From NCBI GenBank assembly GCA_017883415.1, contig JADGNR010000008.1:1-32827 (forward strand): a stretch of 32,827 nucleotides of DNA, written 5' to 3'. The notes beneath the pieces were generated by a model that saw only the letters and a program-made list of their open reading frames with translations, had not been told where the DNA came from and ran no database searches. The translations under genes and the position numbers were made by a program. Origin of the DNA: Bryobacteraceae bacterium. Its GTDB lineage: Bacteria > Acidobacteriota > Terriglobia > Bryobacterales > Bryobacteraceae. Of the stretch, positions 29,571-32,827 are shown piece after piece (position 1 is the first letter of the stretch; every line of letters starts with the position of its first letter).

Positions 29571-31814
29571 ATGCGTACCTCGAGTTTAATTCGCTGGTCG
29601 ATGCTGGCGGCATTCACGCTGCCCCTGGCCGCCCAGGTGAATGTCCTGACCTATCAGTACGACAATTCCCGCGCCGGCCGGAACCTCCGGGAGATCACCC
29701 TCACCAGCGCGAACGTCAATGCCACCCGGTTCGGAAAGCTGTTCTCCTACCCGGTGGATGGCTACGTATACGGGCAACCGCTCTATCTGTCCAACCTCAA
29801 CATCCCGGGGAAAGGCGTTCACAATGTGGTGTACGTGGTCACCGAGCACGATTCCGCCTACGCCTTCGACGCGGATAGCAACACCGGCGCCAACAGTTCC
29901 GCGCTGTGGCAGGCAAGCTTCCTCAATGCCGGCGCCGGCGTAACCACCGTTCCGGCGACGGATGTGGGGTGCAGCCAGATTTCGCCCGAGATCGGCATCA
30001 CCAGCACGCCGGTGATCGACCCGCTGAGCGGCACCCTCTACCTGGTGGCCATGACCAAGGAGGTCTCCGGCGGCGCGACCACCTATGTGCATCGCCTGCA
30101 CGCGCTCGACGTGGCCACGGGGGCGGAAAGGCCGGGCAGTCCGGTGGCGGTCGAGGCGTCTTATCCCGGCACGGGCGAGGGCGGCGCCACGGTGGTATTC
30201 CGGGCCAAGAGCTACAAGCAGCGCCCCGGCCTGCTGTTGTTGAACGGCGTGATCTACACGGCGTGGTCGTCGCACTGCGATATCGGCCCCTACCACGGGT
30301 GGCTCATCGCCTACGATGCCCATTCCCTGCGGCAGGTGGCGGTGTACAACAACACGCCCAATGGCGTCGAGGGCTCGTTTTGGGCGGGCGGCGCGGCGCC
30401 CGCGGCGGACGCCTCCGGGAATATTTTCCTGGTGGCCGGCAATGGCACCTTCGCGCAAACCGGGCCGGTCCCCGAATTGGGCGAGAGTTACATCAAGCTT
30501 TCCACCGCCAACGGCCTCTCCGTGGCCGACTACTTCGCGCCCTTTAACTTCGATCAGCTCAACCGCGACGACGTGGATGTGGGCTCGAGCGGGGTGGTCC
30601 TTCTGCCCGATGAGACCGGCTCCGCCCAGCATCCGCACCTGCTGGTGGGCGCGGGCAAGGAAGGCCGCATTTACCTGCTCGATCGCGACAATATGGGGCA
30701 AGTGCGGGGGGGAGCCGACAGCCAGATCGTGCAATCCCTAACCGGGGCCATCGGCGGCGTGTTCGGGAATCCCGCGTATCACAACAACACCGTCTATTTC
30801 TGCGGAAGCAACGATCCCATGAAGTCCTTTCCCATCTCCCAGGGCCGCCTTGCCGCCGCCGCGTCTTCGCAATCGCCCACCATATTCACTTTTCCCGCCT
30901 GCGTTCCCACCGTCTCGGCCCCTGGCGCCTCCTCCCCCGGCGTGGTCTGGATCGTCGCGATTAATGGCGCCCTGCACGCCTACGACTCCGCCAATCTGGC
31001 CAACGAGCTGTACCACACCAACCAGAACGCGGCGCGCGATGCGCTCGGCGCCTCGGTGAAGTTCTCCGTGCCCACGGTGGCCAACGGGAAGGTCTACGCG
31101 GGCACGCAAAACTCGCTGGTGGTGTACGGACTGTTGAACGGCGCGGTGAGCCTGGCCGAAAATGCCGCGTCGGGCGACACCACAGGGGTAGCGCCGGGCT
31201 CGATCGTCTCGGTGTTCGGCTCCGGGCTGGCGCAATCCATCGCGCAGGCGGGCTCGTTTCCCCTGCCCGCCTCCCTCGGTGGCGCCTCCGTGACCGTCGG
31301 CGGCGTGGCTGCGCCCTTGCTCTACGCCGGCCCCACGCAGATCAACTTTCAGGTTCCCTTTGAGATTCCCGCGGGTCCGGCCACGGTCAGCGTGAGCGTG
31401 GGCGGCGTGCCGGCGGCCGCAAAGACCGTAACCGTCCGCGGCGCCGCACCCGGGCTATTCCTGCTCGCCCAGGGTCACGCGGCCGCACTGAACCAGGATT
31501 TCTCGGTGAACAGCCCCAGCCGGCCCGCCGCGCCGGGGGGCGTCATCCTGGCGTATCTGACCGGTCTCGGGGCGGTTGACCATCCCGTACCCACGGGATC
31601 GGCCGCGGGCGGGGACCCTCTGTCGCGCGTGCCGGATGTTACGGCCTCCATTGCCGGCCAGCCCGCATCGGTGTTGTTCGCCGGCCTGGCCCCCGGTTTC
31701 GCCGGACTCTACCAGGTGAACGTGGTGGTCCCGCAAATCGCGCCCGGCGACTATCCATTGCAGATTTCCGTCGGGAGCGCGGCGAGCAACACGGCGACGG
31801 TCAACGTGAGGTAG
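29571..31814 (+). CDS. Secreted PQQ-like beta-propeller protein with TIGR03437 C-terminal domain
   Basis: A 747-residue exported protein. A signal peptide (to about residue 21, LPLAAQ) is followed by a propeller-like region with the usual strands of this group: LTYQYDNSRAGRNLREITL, GYVYGQPLYLSNLNIPGKG, HNVVYVVTEHDSAYAFDA, GITSTPVIDPLSGTLYLVA and GRIYLLDRDNMGQ. Residues about 528-747 are the 'Solibacter' C-terminal domain (APGSIVSVFGSGLAQSIAQA, GGVAAPLLYAGPTQINFQVP, LYQVNVVVPQIAPGDYPLQI), possibly a surface-anchoring or adhesion module. A strong GGGAGGAG precedes the ATG. Enzyme activity is not evident. Its last 14 bases overlap the convergent glycosyltransferase. Confidence 0.93.
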   Translation: MRTSSLIRWSMLAAFTLPLAAQVNVLTYQYDNSRAGRNLREITLTSANVNATRFGKLFSYPVDGYVYGQPLYLSNLNIPGKGVHNVVYVVTEHDSAYAFDADSNTGANSSALWQASFLNAGAGVTTVPATDVGCSQISPEIGITSTPVIDPLSGTLYLVAMTKEVSGGATTYVHRLHALDVATGAERPGSPVAVEASYPGTGEGGATVVFRAKSYKQRPGLLLLNGVIYTAWSSHCDIGPYHGWLIAYDAHSLRQVAVYNNTPNGVEGSFWAGGAAPAADASGNIFLVAGNGTFAQTGPVPELGESYIKLSTANGLSVADYFAPFNFDQLNRDDVDVGSSGVVLLPDETGSAQHPHLLVGAGKEGRIYLLDRDNMGQVRGGADSQIVQSLTGAIGGVFGNPAYHNNTVYFCGSNDPMKSFPISQGRLAAAASSQSPTIFTFPACVPTVSAPGASSPGVVWIVAINGALHAYDSANLANELYHTNQNAARDALGASVKFSVPTVANGKVYAGTQNSLVVYGLLNGAVSLAENAASGDTTGVAPGSIVSVFGSGLAQSIAQAGSFPLPASLGGASVTVGGVAAPLLYAGPTQINFQVPFEIPAGPATVSVSVGGVPAAAKTVTVRGAAPGLFLLAQGHAAALNQDFSVNSPSRPAAPGGVILAYLTGLGAVDHPVPTGSAAGGDPLSRVPDVTASIAGQPASVLFAGLAPGFAGLYQVNVVVPQIAPGDYPLQISVGSAASNTATVNVR

Positions 31815-32571
31815 ACCACCGCACCACCCGCACGTTCGGCCCGCGCGGCGCCCACACTTCCGGGTCGCTCGGTCCGAACAGAGCCAGCACCGGCGTGCCT
31901 ACGGCCGCCGCCAGATGAGTGATGCCCGAATCGTTGCCCAGGTACAGCCGCGCCCGCGCCAGCCAGCAGGCCAACTCGTACAGATCGTCGTGGCGCACCG
32001 CTTCGGCCAGGGGCGGATCCTCCGGCCCCACGCACCAGCGCACGGGGATCGTCCGTTCCAACTTACGCGCCAGGGCGCGGTACTTTTCGAGCGGCCAGTT
32101 CTTCCGCGCGCTCGAGGAGAACGGCTGGATCACCGCGAAATTCTCGCGCGGGACGCCGCAACGGATGCGCGGGATGCCGTCGCTCGGGCAATCGACGATG
32201 GCCCCCACCTGCCGCAAGTAGTAGTCGGTGGCGTGCATCCCCGCGCCTTCCGCCGGAAGCGCCGGGAGAAACACAAACGGAAGCCCCAAACGGTGGACGC
32301 AATCGCGAAAGTCCGGCCGGCCGGCGCCGTACCAGGAGACAATCTGGTCGAATCCGCGGAGCTCGGAGATCAGGCGCGCGGGAGGTTCGGCCACCGCGAG
32401 CAGGTCGAGGCCCGTGGCTTCTATGGCGCGCGCCCGGCTGCAAAAGCGCACTAGGGGGACGTTGCGCGCCGTAGTCCAGACCTCCAGGGAATCGCTCCCG
32501 AGACACTCCAGCGCGGGCAGGGAAACGATGAAATCTCCGATGCCGCCCGGCCGGATCGCAAGTCTTCGCAC
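31801..32571 (-). CDS. Family 9 glycosyltransferase (heptosyltransferase-like)
   Basis: A 256-residue GT-B protein resembling ADP-heptose:LPS heptosyltransferases. The start RRLAIRPGGIGDFIVSLPAL is the typical first strand. The C-terminal donor-binding half has FAVIQPFSSSARKNWPLEKY, ARLYLGNDSGITHLAAAVGT and PVLALFGPSDPEVWAPRG, with the acidic residue in GNDSG. It is shorter than WaaF/WaaC (about 340), suggesting a reduced form. I chose GTG 32571, with GGAAG 4 bases upstream, because it begins at the conserved strand; ATG 32610 would add 13 residues with no ribosome site. It probably acts in lipopolysaccharide or exopolysaccharide assembly. Confidence 0.88.
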   Translation of the reverse strand: MRRLAIRPGGIGDFIVSLPALECLGSDSLEVWTTARNVPLVRFCSRARAIEATGLDLLAVAEPPARLISELRGFDQIVSWYGAGRPDFRDCVHRLGLPFVFLPALPAEGAGMHATDYYLRQVGAIVDCPSDGIPRIRCGVPRENFAVIQPFSSSARKNWPLEKYRALARKLERTIPVRWCVGPEDPPLAEAVRHDDLYELACWLARARLYLGNDSGITHLAAAVGTPVLALFGPSDPEVWAPRGPNVRVVRWSTSR

Positions 32572-32610
32572 GCCGCTTCCAGTATCGCAAAGACATAATT
32601 CGAGCCGCAT

Positions 32611-32827
32611 GTTTTATGCACAAAAGATCCACGAGGGCTTCCCGCAACCCGCTATAAACAAAAGGAAAAAATATTGAGGAAAAGCGCTTTCGCGGCCCAC
32701 AAGAGTATTGACGAGAAGCGGCTTCTCGGGCATAGTGATGAAGGTTCCAAGAGGTTTGAGGAACAGCAAGCCTCCGGAAACGTAGCGGACCGGGAACGAT
32801 GATCCGTAGCCATTAAAATCTAGCAAT
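32611..32827. other. AT-richer right edge without a supported gene
   Basis: Upstream region of the glycosyltransferase. A minus-strand frame (32614-32826) runs to the edge but has no recognisable family. The main content is the rightward promoter and palindrome candidate. Confidence 0.4.
32708..32736 (+). promoter_or_regulatory. Rightward promoter candidate with operator-like palindrome
   Basis: TTGACG (32708-32713) and CATAGT (32731-32736) are spaced 17 bases apart. The perfect inverted repeat CGAGAAGC-G-GCTTCTCG (32712-32728) fills the spacer, where a repressor would block polymerase. The controlled gene would lie beyond the window. Confidence 0.4.

Noticed and set aside
32614-32826. 70-residue minus-strand frame at the right edge
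   Set aside because: No recognisable family or ribosome site; the area looks like promoter DNA.

Overview
This is a GC-rich bacterial chromosome segment, most likely from an acidobacterium of the Solibacter/Bryobacter lineage. The clues are a PadR regulator next to a full-length ADOP-type duplicated permease (13669-16651), a secreted protein ending in the TIGR03437 'Solibacter' C-terminal domain (29571-31814), many GTG/TTG starts, and short GC-rich dispersed repeats between genes. I see no rRNA, tRNA, CRISPR array, prophage or intact insertion sequence. The taxonomy is inferred from gene content only.

Left part (1-8200): a leftward, tightly packed operon encodes an unknown protein, a quinone oxidoreductase, an orphan PAS sensor histidine kinase, a proline-rich lipoprotein and the start of an M24-type peptidase. 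Beyond it lies a toxin-antitoxin spot: a decayed HigA-like antitoxin beside an intact ParDE-like pair. A DinB-like protein and a glutamine-dependent NAD+ synthetase follow, separated by an 83-bp palindromic element that recurs near 19.5 kb.

Middle part (8200-17500): an envelope or polysaccharide-flavoured group holds a glycosyltransferase-methyltransferase fusion, an outer-membrane beta-barrel candidate, a second family 2 glycosyltransferase and a VanZ-domain membrane protein. The PadR/ADOP pair and an ECF-type sigma factor follow. The sigma factor sits downstream of a strikingly AT-rich non-coding island (about 17740-18010).

Right part (18300-32827): coproheme decarboxylase (HemQ/ChdC), an orphan ribbon-helix-helix antitoxin, a DUF1572/DinB-like protein, then the overlapping pair trmFO-xerC. 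A near-perfect ParB-binding parS site lies inside trmFO. A MATE transporter overlaps a large membrane protein with a C-terminal beta-sandwich. Next come an unknown acidic protein, a small membrane protein overlapping the catalytic subunit of a methylmalonyl-CoA mutase, a stand-alone IS630-type helix-turn-helix protein, the TIGR03437 beta-propeller protein, and a convergent overlapping family 9 glycosyltransferase.

Most genes are housekeeping or typical of the phylum. I did not find a clearly new multi-gene system. The most notable signals are the parS site in trmFO, the two families of dispersed repeats, the AT-rich sigma-factor leader, and the remnants of toxin-antitoxin modules.
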